Source: Zygnema cylindricum
Lineage: Eukaryota > Streptophyta > Zygnematophyceae > Zygnematales > Zygnemataceae
Length of the DNA: 64,000 bases
Direction of reading: 5' to 3'
NCBI GenBank assembly: GCA_037447655.1
Contig: JBBHKE010002381.1
Coordinates: forward strand, 1-64,000
Shown one piece after another: positions 32,877 through 43,685 of the stretch; the first letter of the stretch is position 1, and each line of letters starts with the position of its first letter. A program made the position numbers and the translations under genes. Under the pieces are notes generated by a model. That model made no database searches. It saw only the letters and a program-made list of their open reading frames with translations, and had not been told where the DNA came from.

Positions 32877-33851
32877 GTTCCACCCATCTTGATGCGCCTT
32901 TTGCCTTTTAATCTATGTAATTTGACCACTAACTTTGGTCGGCCCTTCCGCCGTTAGTTAGACACTGTGAATGTCGCCTTTGATTGACCCCCATTCTTAT
33001 CCCTTTAGGCTTTAGATTCCATTATGCCTCCCAATATCCATATTATTTTAGGCGTCACTTTTGCCCTCGAATCCCATTTTCCCTCATCAAATTTTCTCAT
33101 TGCCCCTTCTGAGATCTAAATTCCGATTGAATTTCAAGACTCCCCAAGCTCCCCCCTCTTATCTTATGGTGCTGCATTGTTGTACCTCATCTATTTGAGG
33201 TCACATTTTTTTTACTTTGACCTTGTCATTGGGTGGGCCCGTTGTCGACTCATTCGACTTCCTAAAATCGTATGGGTGGTTTCACTCGTTTCAAATATGT
33301 AATACTTAGTGTAACTAATGAACTCAACCTTACGGGGCAAAAAACGCAAAAACCTTGTCCAAATTGAGTTACCTTGTGTGTGTTGAGTTCGCAAAATTTC
33401 ATTTTGTAAAGATCTAAAGTCAAAGAATACGATGCTTGACACAACCAGAATTTGATAGTTCCTTGCTCGAAAAGGCAGGGGTTAGACCACAATTCTTTTT
33501 ATTGCACTTTCACTTTGTTTATAATTTCAAATCATAAGCGCTACATCCATCACATATACCTTATGGTCTTTGATTAACCTCCTCGTTATCCACATCACCA
33601 TCTAGATATCCCTCACTCGTATTGAGATCTAGTTCCTCAACGGTTTGTGATTTCCTCTTCTAATTTTACTATGAGATATGTTGCTCAACTTATAGGAATG
33701 GACCACTGAACAACTTTTGGATGCGATCTTTGGAGATGGGAGCAACTTCACTCTTCTCCCCAACCTCTGGGTTAAGTGGATCGGTAGGGAGGGACACTTC
33801 ATGTTTGACCCTTCCCAAAATTGAAGCATTTCTAACAAGGATCCCGTGAAG
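32877..33851. other. Unassigned sequence, left flank of Gyp-C
   Basis: No gene was recognised. The plus strand near 33690-33850 reads, with one stop, FGDGSNFTLLPNLWVKWIGR and KDPVKYL. Beyond Gyp-C, 47485-47560 could continue this reading (KFDDTMDPMEV), suggesting a decayed coding region split by the insertion. Its identity is unknown. Confidence 0.3.
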
Positions 33852-33855
33852 TATT

Positions 33856-33957
33856 TGTCATGCCGCATCGTGTCGGCGGCTCGCTCGCACGTTATCATGC
33901 ACGCACGCGCGGTATTCTGCACGCACGCACAGTATTTCACACGCACGCGCAGTATTT
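33856..33957 (+). repeat. Gyp-C repeat A1, first part
   Basis: It starts TGTCATGCCGCATCG and matches 46059 onward (TGTCATGCAGCATCG). It is cut at 33957 by the Cop-A insertion; the TATTT at 33953-33957 is the left copy of that element's target duplication. Confidence 0.85.
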
Positions 33958-34962
33958 TGCAATTCTGTGTCCTCCATTGGACTACAGAATACAGGAAGCC
34001 TCTAGATAGTATTTAACTAACCCACTTTAAGCCACGACCACTTCTGCCAAGAAGGCAAACTGAGAATTTGACTGCATCCCTGTGTAGCCTGGACTCCCCT
34101 GAGTCCGTAGCAAAAAGAATCACTGAAAAAGGCCAACCAGGCGATAAGTTATGAGCCGGCAAAAAAATGCCAATTTATACAAAGCTCTCTTAGAGAGAGG
34201 TGTCTGTCTACCAAATATTTCCTAAGTCCTAAATCCCTCTCACAACCCCTATCTACTAAAGTACGAACCAATCGTATTACTGTAAAGTACAGAAAGGTAC
34301 TATGGCCGATGTACTTTCTGTACGGCCGGTGTACGACAAGGCTCTTGAGTGGACGCGTGTCATTTTTCCACTTGTCCGTATTTCCTCCGGAATTCCCGCG
34401 ACCGAATGTCATCCTTCCACGCGGCGCCACGTCATGCCACGTCCATAAAATCCAAAGTGACCATTCCGCGATCTCGGCGACGACGTGCGCCGTCGGATTA
34501 AATGCGACATTAAATGTCGACCGTTCAAAGTGTCTGTTTCATTTGTTTCGTGCGAAATGACGTTCGCACTAAACCTTAACAAGTTCTATGTTCGTTTCGT
34601 TTCATATTCTAGTTAGATCATTTCGGTACTATACAATAGTTTATATATGAATGAAACCCTATATCATCTAACGAACTTCTACGACAGACTGGATAGAGCT
34701 AACGGCTATGCCGTGCTCTACCGGTCGGGGGTTTGAGTCCTGCCGGACTCAACCTTTTGTTGAGAGTGACTTAAGTCACTCTTTAGTCCTTCTTATGGCG
34801 CTGAGGCAGCCATGGCTCCATCGCTCTCTCTCTCCTTCAGTGACTACAACAAGTATGGGGAAAAGAGAGAAGAGATGGAGGCAGGCTGCCATCATATCTT
34901 ATATATGTTTCCGCTAATTTATTTTAAACTAGAAAATACAAAAAAAACTACTTATTTCAACA
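33958..34962 (-). repeat. 3' LTR of Cop-A copy 2
   Basis: The minus strand begins TGTTGAAATAAG at 34962, after the polypurine tract, and ends GAATTGCA at 33958, giving TG...CA ends. Length 1005 bp. Confidence 0.92.
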
Positions 34963-34975
34963 CTCCCCTTATTTT
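34963..34975 (-). other. Cop-A copy 2 polypurine tract
   Basis: The minus strand reads AAAATAAGGGGAG just before the LTR start, identical to copy 1. Confidence 0.8.
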
Positions 34976-37900
34976 CTAGTCTATCTTTAATTTTTCTTTT
35001 AATCCACATTTTTCCCTGCAGTATTTTAATTTTGGCGAGGGTACAGGTTTGGTCATCATGTCCGCTACCATTTCCTCATCAGATCTATATACAAGATTCA
35101 CTATTTTATTCTCAACTTTTTCTCTTACAAAACTTAATCTTATGTCCATATGTTTAGCTTTAAAATGATGTTTTGGATTTGCTGCAATTGCTATGGCCGC
35201 TTGATTATCACAAAACACTTCATGCACTCCCTCCTTCATATACCGAAGTTCTTGCAGCAAGGACTTGACCCACATCAACTCTTTCACAGCAGAACAAGAG
35301 GCCATGTACTCAGCCTCCATGGTGGACTGTGCAACCACCTTTTGTTGCTTACTGCTCCAACAGCATGCACCTTCCCCAACATACAACACATACCCAGAAG
35401 TGCATCGTCTCATAGGTGCGTCCCCATAACTGGCATCACTCCAAGTAGTGATGTCAGTGTGCTCTCCTCCCAAATGCAACCATAACTCTCTGGTTCCAAC
35501 CAGATATCTCATGACTCTCTAGGCTGCCTCCCAATCCCTCTTCGTAGGATCATTCAGACTCCTACTGAGTACTCCAACTGCTGCCGCTATGTCCGGCCTG
35601 GTACAATTCATAAAATAGATTAAACTTCCTACGACCTGTCTATAAGGGATAGTCTTCATAAACTCTCTCTCTTCAATACTCATTTGATCATCTAAGATAA
35701 TTACTCCTCCTTCTACACTCCCATCACTTACTTTTTTCAAGTCCATGGGAGTGGTACAACTGTTAGCATTTTCCATCTGGAATTTCTCAAGCATATTACC
35801 TATTGCTTCTTTCTGAGTAAGTCTGATAATCTTCTTCCCCCTATCTCTCTCCATCTGAATCCCCAAAATATATTTTGCCTCCCCTAAATCCTTCATATCA
35901 AATCTGCTTCTAAGTTCTGTTTTTAACTTATTGATCTTTTCCAAGGATTTACTCAACACAAGCAGATCATCCACATAAATTGCAATAAAAATGACACCAT
36001 TCTCATAATCAAACATATAGATAGAATGGTCAGAGCTTATACGGATATATCCCAGACTGGTAAGAAACTCATCTAGTTTCTTGTTCCACTGTCGGGGAGC
36101 CTGCTTTAGTCCATATAAGGACTTTATGAGCCTGCAGACTTTGCTCTCTTCTCCTTCCTCCACGAACCCCTCGGGTTGTCTCATGAAAATTTCTTCCTCA
36201 AACTCACCATTAAGAAACGCAGTCTTAATGTCCATCTGATGGATTTCCATGTCTTCCGCTGCTGCCAGGCTGAGGAGAATCCTTACTCATGGGAACCGAA
36301 CAACTGGAGCAAAGGTCTCCTCATAGTCAATCCCTTCCTTTTGGGTGAACCCCTTCGCTACCAATCGAGCCTTATATCTTTCAATGGTATTATCTGGGTT
36401 CAGTTTTAGTTTAAATACCCATTTACACCCAATAGGTTTTCTGTCTGGAGGACAATCTGCTAATTCCTAGGTATTTGCTTCCATGATAGAAGCCATCTCA
36501 TCATTTATAGCTCTAATCCATCTTTCTTTCTCTGGACTATTCACTGCCTCCGAGTAAGACTGAGGCTCATCAGGGTGAGATAGCTTAGTTACCTTATGAG
36601 CGACTTGTTTTTCCTGTAATCTTTTGCTGCTCCTTCTTCCTCCCTCAAACTCTAAAGCAAGAATGGATGGAAGTCTTGGATTTCTTCTCACTGTTTCATC
36701 GGCTCCCCTGTCCATGGAAACCGGTTCTTGTCCCGCTTCTTCTATCTCCTCGAAGTCTATAGGAGTATGTGAGGTTTCCGGTGAGTCTCCTGTATCTTGG
36801 ATCTCCCCTGAATCTGTAATCACGGTGTCACCCATATCCCTTTCGGGAACGACCGAGTTCTCCTCACTTTCAGACTCAAATCTGATCCTAATCTTCTTTG
36901 TATATTTGAGTGGGTCAAATGACTTCCCTTCATCCATGACAACTAAGTGTTTGACCAGAATAATATCTTTCTTTGCCAAGTCATATTCTCTATATCCCTT
37001 AACATCCTCATCATATCCCACAAAGTATCCAGGTTTTCCCTTAGCATCTAGTTTCCAGTTTTTCCTATCCGTGTCAAGACTGTAAACTTGGCTACCAAAT
37101 ACTTTAAGGTGTGAGATATCTGGTTTCCTTCCAACCCATCTCTCATAAGGTGTGACTCCCTTTACAGCTGAGGTGAGGACTCTATTCTTAATATAGTTGG
37201 CACAGTTCATTGCCTCTGCCCAAAATCTCTTTCCTATTTTCTTGTCTGCCAACATACTGCATGCACTATCTCCTAGTGTTCTATTCAACCTCTCAGTTAC
37301 CCCATTTTGTTCCGGGTTATATGGTACAGTTTTCTGGTGTTGCACTCCCTCATCTCTCAGATATTCCTCAAACTGGTTAGAGGTATATTCCCCCCCATTA
37401 TCACTCCTTATCCTCTTAATAAGGGTTTCATGCAACTTCTCACTCCAAGCTTTATATTCTTTGAAGTAAGTGGATGCTTCAGACTTATTTTTCAGAAAGT
37501 AGACTCTAGAGTATCTAGACTAATCATCAGTTATTGTCATCATAAACCTCTTTCCTCCAATCGAAGGTACTTTTGCAGGTCCCCAAATATCTGTGTGGAC
37601 CAAATCTAACACTTTCTCACCTCTATATGTGGCGGCTTTGGGAAAGGGAAGTCTATGAGCCTTACCTTGAGCACAACCACTACAATCATCCATTATTTCA
37701 TTATCCCCAAACTGAATGCCATCTACTATCCCAAGCTTTTTCATTTCCCTTAACCTATCAAAATGTACATGCCCCAAACGCTTATGCCAAATCATCACCT
37801 TAGGAACACCAACATAGTAAGCATTCTTCTTTTCTTTACTCAAGTTAAGCCTAAACATTCCTTGGCTACCCTTATCTGCTGTGAAGTAAACTTCATTCCC

Positions 37901-39325
37901 ATACTTAGCAGTAAAGACTCCCTTTCTAGTGAAGGTATCAAACTCTCTGTCATCTAACACAGACGTAGAGACAAGATTTTAACTCAGCTGAGGAATGTAA
38001 AGTACATCTGAGAATGTAAGTATAGAGGTCTTACCCTCCACTAAGACTTTCAGATCTACTGATCCCACTAGATCTGTAGTAACCACTCTCCCATCCCCAT
38101 ACTCTATCTCTACAGTAGGAATCTTTCGTAGCTTAGTGAAGAGTTCTTTATCACGACACATATGCATGGATGCACCTGAGTCGATGATCCATCCTTCCTG
38201 TGGAGCTTCCCGAATTGCTCCAAGGGCACACTTATGCCTCCGAGGGATCTCCTTCTCCTCCAGACTCTCGTCAAGAAGAAGCTCCCCATCCTCGTCAGAT
38301 GACTCATCCTCGATTTCTCCTGACACTTTTGTAACCACAAGTGATTTTTTCTTCCTTCCGAAAGAACCCCCTCCACGGTTTTCTTGGAGCCTCAGCTCTG
38401 ACAACTTGACACAATCTGCAATAAAGTGTCCCGGCTTTTTGCAATAATGACAAAGACCCTTTGGGGGCCTCTGTCCCCCAGAATTATCTCTTTCCCCTCT
38501 ATAAGGTTTCTTCGGATCCTTCCCCCATCGGTCCCCTCCTGCTGCTAGAGCTTGAATGCTCTTTCCTCCTCTCCTAATCTCCATTGTGTTTTCCTGCACA
38601 AGTATCATCCTGACTACTGTGTTCCATTTCCATGAACTATCAGGCATTCCCTGTACTCGGTACACTATGTTTTCGAACTCATCTGGTAATTTCATGATAA
38701 GGGTGTTAACTTTCATTTTCATTGTACCTGTCCACCCGGCACTTTCCATTTCCATGTACAAACAAGAAAGATCATTACAGTAATCTAACATCTTTCCTCT
38801 TTTGTAAGTGTAACTCAATAGTTTTTGCTCAGCCAACTGGAGCTCCTGAATAGTTCCAGCTCTATAAATCTCCACCAAACTCTCCCACAATTCCTTTGCC
38901 TTGTAAATGTGAAGATGAGGAGTGGCCAAACCTTGAGTGAGGTGCCTCAAAATGAAGTTCTTGGCAGCCATGTTTACATCCTCCCACATTTGAGTATCGT
39001 TCTCCACGGTCTTCACGGTCGCCGTTCCCGATACTGTGGCAATAGGAGTGAGGGGTGTCTCCTTCCCTTTCTCCTTTTCGGACACACTGCTGTCCCCATC
39101 ATCTGCCTCCTCCGCTGAGGCACCCGTTGTTGCAGAAAACCTTACTCCCCCAAATCCTGGTGGAGTTCCCGAAGGTGGACGTTTCACTTGTCCACTGACG
39201 ATACCCTTGTATCGTTTTTCACACAAAGCTCCCATCATCATGGCTTCCCAATAGATGAACCCAGATCCATTGAAGGTGGGCACCCTAGAGGGTGGGCCCA
39301 TAACCTGCAATTCTGTGTCCTCCAT
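34976..39325 (-). pseudogene. Cop-A copy 2 gag-pol, one frame with nonsense codons
   Basis: The whole polyprotein lies in a single frame, as in copy 1, starting MEDTELQVMGPPSRVP with the ATG in the LTR. Zinc knuckle CHYCKKPGHFIADC, protease IIDSGASMHM, integrase zinc domain IWHKRLGHVHFDRL, second catalytic Asp in RSDNGGEYTS, RT YVDD, and RNase H MEAEYMASCS with CDNQAAIAI are all visible. Five in-frame stops break it, near 37979, 37520, 36467, 36283 and 35519. Two of them (37520, 36467) are TGG to TAG changes. No frameshift is needed to read from end to end, so loss of function was by point mutation. It matches copy 1 through most of its length apart from a variable, acidic integrase-RT linker. 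Confidence 0.93.
39291..39305 (-). other. Half-tRNA primer site, Cop-A copy 2
   Basis: The minus strand GGTTATGGGCCCACC lies directly after the LTR end at 39306, identical to copies 1 and 3. Confidence 0.88.
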
Positions 39326-40314
39326 TGGACTACAGAATACAGGAAGCCTCTAGATAGTATTTAACTAACCCACTTTAAGCCACGACCACTTCTGCCCAAG
39401 AAGGCAAACTGAGAATTTGACTGCACCCCTGTGTAGCCTGGACTCCCCTGAGTCCGTAGCAAAAAGAATCACTGAAAAAGGCCAACCAGGCGATAAGTTA
39501 TGAGCCGGCAAAAAAATGCCAATTTATACAAAGCTCTCTTAGAGAGAGGTGTCTGTCTACCAAATATTTCCTAAGTCCTAAATCCCTCTCACAACCCCTA
39601 TCTACTAAAGTACGAACCAATCGTATTACTGTAAAGTACAGAAAGGTACTATGGCCGATGTACTTTCTGTACGGCCGGTGTACGACAAGGCTCTTGAGTG
39701 GACGCGTGTCATTTTTCCACTTGTCCGTACTTCCTCCGGAATTCCCGCGACCGAATGTCATCCTTCCACGCGGCGCCACGTCATGCCACGTCCATAAAAT
39801 CCAAAGTGACCATTCCGCGATCTTGGCGACGACGTGCGCCGTCGGATTAAATCCGACATTAAATGTCGACCGTAAAAAGTGTATGTTTCATTTGTTTCGT
39901 GCGAAATGACGTTTCGCACTAAACCTTAACAAGTTCTATGTTCGTTTCGTTTCATATTCCAGTTAGATCATTTCGGTACTATATAACAGTTTATATATGA
40001 ATGAAACCCTATATAATCTAACAGACTTCTACGACAGACAGGTTAGAGCTAACGGCTACGCCGCGCTCTACCGGTCGGGGGTTCGAGTCCTGCCGGACTC
40101 AACCTTTTGTTGAGAGTGACTTAAGTCACTCTTTAGTCCTTCCTATGGAGCTGAGGCAGCCATGGCTCCATCGCTCTCTCTCTCTTTCAGTGACTACAAC
40201 AAGTATGGGGGAGAGAGAGAAGAGATGGAGGCAGGCTGCCATCATTTCTTATATATGTTTCCGCTAATTTATTTTAAACTAGAAAATACAAAAAAAAAAC
40301 TACTTATTTCAACA
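39306..40314 (-). repeat. 5' LTR of Cop-A copy 2
   Basis: 1009 bp with TG...CA ends on the minus strand. It closely matches 33958-34962 and the separate LTR at 25332-26383. It contains the gag start codon 20 bp before its end. Confidence 0.92.
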
Positions 40315-40319
40315 TATTT

Positions 40320-41450
40320 CTCACACACGCGCGGTATTCTGCACGCACGCGCGGTATTTTGTATGCACGCGCAGTTTAAGGCACGCGCGCGCGGTTTTAT
40401 GCATGCACGCGCGGTTTGATGCATGCACGCACGATTTTCGCACGCATATATAAGTTTCGTTCTCACGTGCGATTTAATTCCGATTCATATTTTTAGGTTT
40501 CATTGAGTAGTACTAGTTTCGTGCGATATGTTTTATTTCGTGCGTAGGTACACGATTTTCGAAGTTGGACCCGAAACATCGTTTGGGCGACGTGACGCGA
40601 TTTCAAGTATTTCGTGCTAGACCTTTTATTTTGTGCGATATGGTTCGTTTCGTGCGGTATGTTTCGTTTCGTGCGTATGCACGCGATTTTAGGAGTATCG
40701 ATGTGAAGTATCTTTTGGAGGCGTATCGCGATTTCCGGGCGACGCTTCGATACATATATTTATTTAAGTCGCGAACCCATGTAGGTTCGCGCGCATGTAG
40801 TTACGGAGGGATTTTACCCTCGGACAGTGGATTTTGTCAAGCGTACGGCAGACGATATTGGCCGCCTATTGGCCAACATCTTTAGTAGTTTCATGCATGT
40901 AAAGTAGACTAGACGTAGGCTAATTTTGCTTAGGCCTAGCGTAGCTCTTACTTAGCCTAATTCTCAGACTTAGAGAATTTAGCTTTTGGACAAGAATTTT
41001 CTCTTGGCAGCGGAGCTTTTCTCTTGCTCTCTCTCTCACCGATTGCTCAAGTTTCTTCCTTTCTTTTGCTAGCTAGCTGTAGAGGCTAGATAGTTTACGT
41101 ACATTCTTCCTTGTAATTCTGCCCACGCTTTTAATCCACGCGGCTCAAAGCCAAGTCCGGAAGGTTTCCCTCCAACTTGTGTCATTTTTGGGAAGTGGTG
41201 GATTGGAGTTCGTGTGGAGAAGCATCCGGATCCGGCTGCCCTTCCCACGGACAGCTGGACGGTTTGGGTGTTTGTTTTTGTGTTGTTTGAATTTTTGGTT
41301 GGGAATGGAAGGGTGAATTTTGGCCGAATTTTGAGTTTTCCTTATTTTTGGTTGGAATTATTTATTTTGCTTCGTTGCTTTCGTACGAGATAACTCTAAT
41401 AAAGAATACGTTGAAGACCCAAGAGCCTAGTGGCTACCTTGTGGCTTAGT
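40320..41450 (+). repeat. Gyp-C repeat A1, main part
   Basis: It continues A1 after the nested element and aligns with 46160-47291. It begins with a minisatellite of GCACGCGCGGTATT-like units (40320-40445) and ends GTGGCTTAGT at 41450. At 40981-40997 it holds AGCTTTTGGACAAGAAT, the exact reverse complement of the bases just after the repeat. Confidence 0.88.
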
Positions 41451-41467
41451 ATTCTTGTCCAAAAGCT
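41451..41467 (+). promoter_or_regulatory. Candidate self-primer site of Gyp-C
   Basis: ATTCTTGTCCAAAAGCT lies directly after repeat A1, where a primer site belongs. It is not like any tRNA end I know, but is a perfect 17-nt complement of 40981-40997 inside A1. Tf1/sushi-type Gypsy elements prime from their own folded RNA 5' end in this way. The role here is inferred. Confidence 0.5.
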
Positions 41468-43139
41468 CCACTTTTTAAAATCACATTTTCTAAAAGTCTA
41501 TTTTTTTAATATTAAATTATTAAAAATATAAATTTTATTTCATTAAAAAAATATTACTTTTCAAATTCAGTTTTTATTCTTGTGTTTGTCTTCCCATTTT
41601 CCTGCCTATTTACCTTTCATTTTCAGTTTTACTTCTCAGTTTTGTGTGATAAAATAAAGCTAAAGAAAAAAAAATATAAAAATTTCATTTTTTTCAATAT
41701 AAAATCTATCTTTTCATTTCTAGATTTTCTTCCACCTTTTATTTGAGTTGGTTTTTTTTTCCTTTCGATCTAGCTTTATTTTACTACAAGCTTCATTCTA
41801 CTTTCTCTCTATATTTGCTTTCGCTTTCAGTTTTGCCTTGGGAAAATATAATATAAAAATAATTTAATTTATATATTTTATTTTATAAAAAAAATAAAAA
41901 CATTTTGTTTTGGTTTTTTGTTTTCTTCTTTCGTGCTTTCAATTCTTGTCTTCTATCTTGCTTTCACTCTATTTCTGGTCTGCAGATTTAGGTCTGATTT
42001 TGTGTCAGATTTTTAGGGTTTTTCTGCGAAATTAGGGTTTGGCCGCAGATTTAGGGTTTTGGCCGCAGATTTAGGGTTTGGGCGGATTTAGGGTTTATTT
42101 TTTGGAATTCTTAACCCTAGGTCAGCATATTACCATCCCTTGGTCGCAGATTTTTGATTTTTGCAGCGTGGTATTAGGGTTTGAGAAACCTTTTTGCCCA
42201 ATTCTACCTTATTTTGTGTTTTATTTGAACTTTCCTGAATATTTCTTATCTTTCTTTCCTTTAGTGCAACTTCCTTTGCTGTCTAGTTGATGTTTGGTTT
42301 GTGGTGGATTTTATATTCTCTTTCTTTATCCTTTGACAAATCTAATCATTCATAAAACCTAGCAAAGTAAAAATATATATTCATATATATTAGAATTGCA
42401 CGAATTATAACATATAATTATCATTGCTTTATAGTTGGGTATAGCGTGGCATAGCGCTGATACGCATACCCTAACAGGATACTAATTGCATGGGTGTTTA
42501 GTGGTGATCTTGGGTACGATTAATCGGAACCGAGGCGGATCACATTCCTAAGGACTCTGCAAAATCCGACTTGCTTCAACCAAGTCTGGTTCACTTTTAG
42601 TACTCACCAGAGTATTAAAAGTGTTTGTAAGTATCCCGATGCCTTGCGGGTACAGGTTCGTCACGATATAGTGTGGACACTCGTGTAGAGGGATCGGTGT
42701 GGATTGGTTCTATTACGAACCTTTCTTTTTGAGCATTTGCATTTTCCTTGCTTTCCTTGCATGCTATCTGGCCGTGAGTGGCCTTGAGTTTCCCTGTGAC
42801 TATCTGGATTGGATGACTATCTGGATTGGATTTATTTTTATAGATCTTGCCGTGGGTGGCACTGTTTAGACAATTTTCTGTCTGTGCCGCTGTAGATCTG
42901 CACCGAAAGGTGCTTGGATAGTTCTGTGTTTGTTTTTATAGATCTGGCCCTTTGGCCTTGCCCCATTGTTTGCAGGGTAGAGGTTTTGGTATTTCGGCTT
43001 TTTGCTAGATCTGACCACCGGGTCTTGATAGAGATTTCGGGTGTTAGCTTGTCTTGTGTGGTTTGGCCTTCCATTTGACGCACCTCGATAAGGCCGTTCC
43101 GTTCTTTCCTAGTCGTAATCGCGGGTTTTCCCTTCGTTT
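41468..43139 (+). other. Gyp-C untranslated leader
   Basis: No gene is supported. The leader is AT-rich to about 41950, then has 'gcagatttagggttt' repeats (42000-42092), and then AGATCTG-containing blocks (42830-43030) that also appear, diverged and inverted, at 7370-7800. A long leader before gag is common in Gypsy elements and can hold packaging signals. Confidence 0.55.
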
Positions 43140-43685
43140 ATGCCCACGGATTGGGATAACTTACGTTATCAATCCGGATCTACCCGCGGCGGGACAGTTT
43201 TCCGTCCACCGCAGTTAGATCTTTCTAGTTTCTCCGAGTCTACGGACGCACCAGTTTCGGTTGCAGCCCCTAGATCTCCGTCAGTCCGGTTAGTATTGAC
43301 CACAGTCTCATCATTATCCTCAGTTTCCTCTAGGTCATACCTAGATAGAACCGAAAGAGACTTTTCAGAGGATACCTTTTCCGATCCTCTCACATTTCCG
43401 TTTTCGGTCGGTCCATTTTTGGAACCACTAGTGCATTATTCCTTTGACGACATGGCTTCCTCTTCAGATGGGGGCATGGGGAAAATGCAATTTTGCTTTT
43501 CAGGGATGAAGGATACCATGTCTTTATCCCATTTCCGTATGCTCTATAATACCGAAATGCGTGATTTGGCATTTAGCTATCAAGATCGATTTGATCTTCG
43601 TGTGCATTTTCTCTTCTTGGTCGGTACCTTAGAGGTTCGACCCTTACATTATATTCCCGCAAGTATGATGCGATACTCGCGATGA
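43140..43685 (+). CDS. Gyp-C first gag frame, Ser/Thr-rich N-terminus
   Basis: A 181-residue frame beginning MPTDWDNLRYQSGSTRGG. It is Ser/Thr-rich up to about residue 75, then has SFDDMASSSDGGMGKMQFCF. A broken relative occurs at 944-1250, so the region is conserved in the family. It ends at a stop that overlaps the next start as ATGA (43682-43685), so the two frames could be coupled by reinitiation, or a one-base change may have split one ancestral gag. No known domain is recognised. It probably contributes the N-terminal part of gag. Confidence 0.6.
   Translation: MPTDWDNLRYQSGSTRGGTVFRPPQLDLSSFSESTDAPVSVAAPRSPSVRLVLTTVSSLSSVSSRSYLDRTERDFSEDTFSDPLTFPFSVGPFLEPLVHYSFDDMASSSDGGMGKMQFCFSGMKDTMSLSHFRMLYNTEMRDLAFSYQDRFDLRVHFLFLVGTLEVRPLHYIPASMMRYSR

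Larger units (their letters stand above)
33958..40314 (-). mobile_element. Cop-A copy 2: full-length Copia element with target duplication
   Basis: It has both LTRs (39306-40314 and 33958-34962), the primer site, one gag-pol reading frame and a polypurine tract, flanked by TATTT on both sides (33953-33957 and 40315-40319). It interrupts repeat A1 of Gyp-C exactly; the uninterrupted version is visible in A2 (CGCAGTATTTCTCAC). The LTRs differ by roughly 2-3 % by eye, so it is older than copy 1. Confidence 0.95.

Noticed and set aside
42000-42092. Telomere end or interstitial telomere array
   Set aside because: Units are about 16 bp with only a partial TTTAGGG match, few in number, and inside an element leader.
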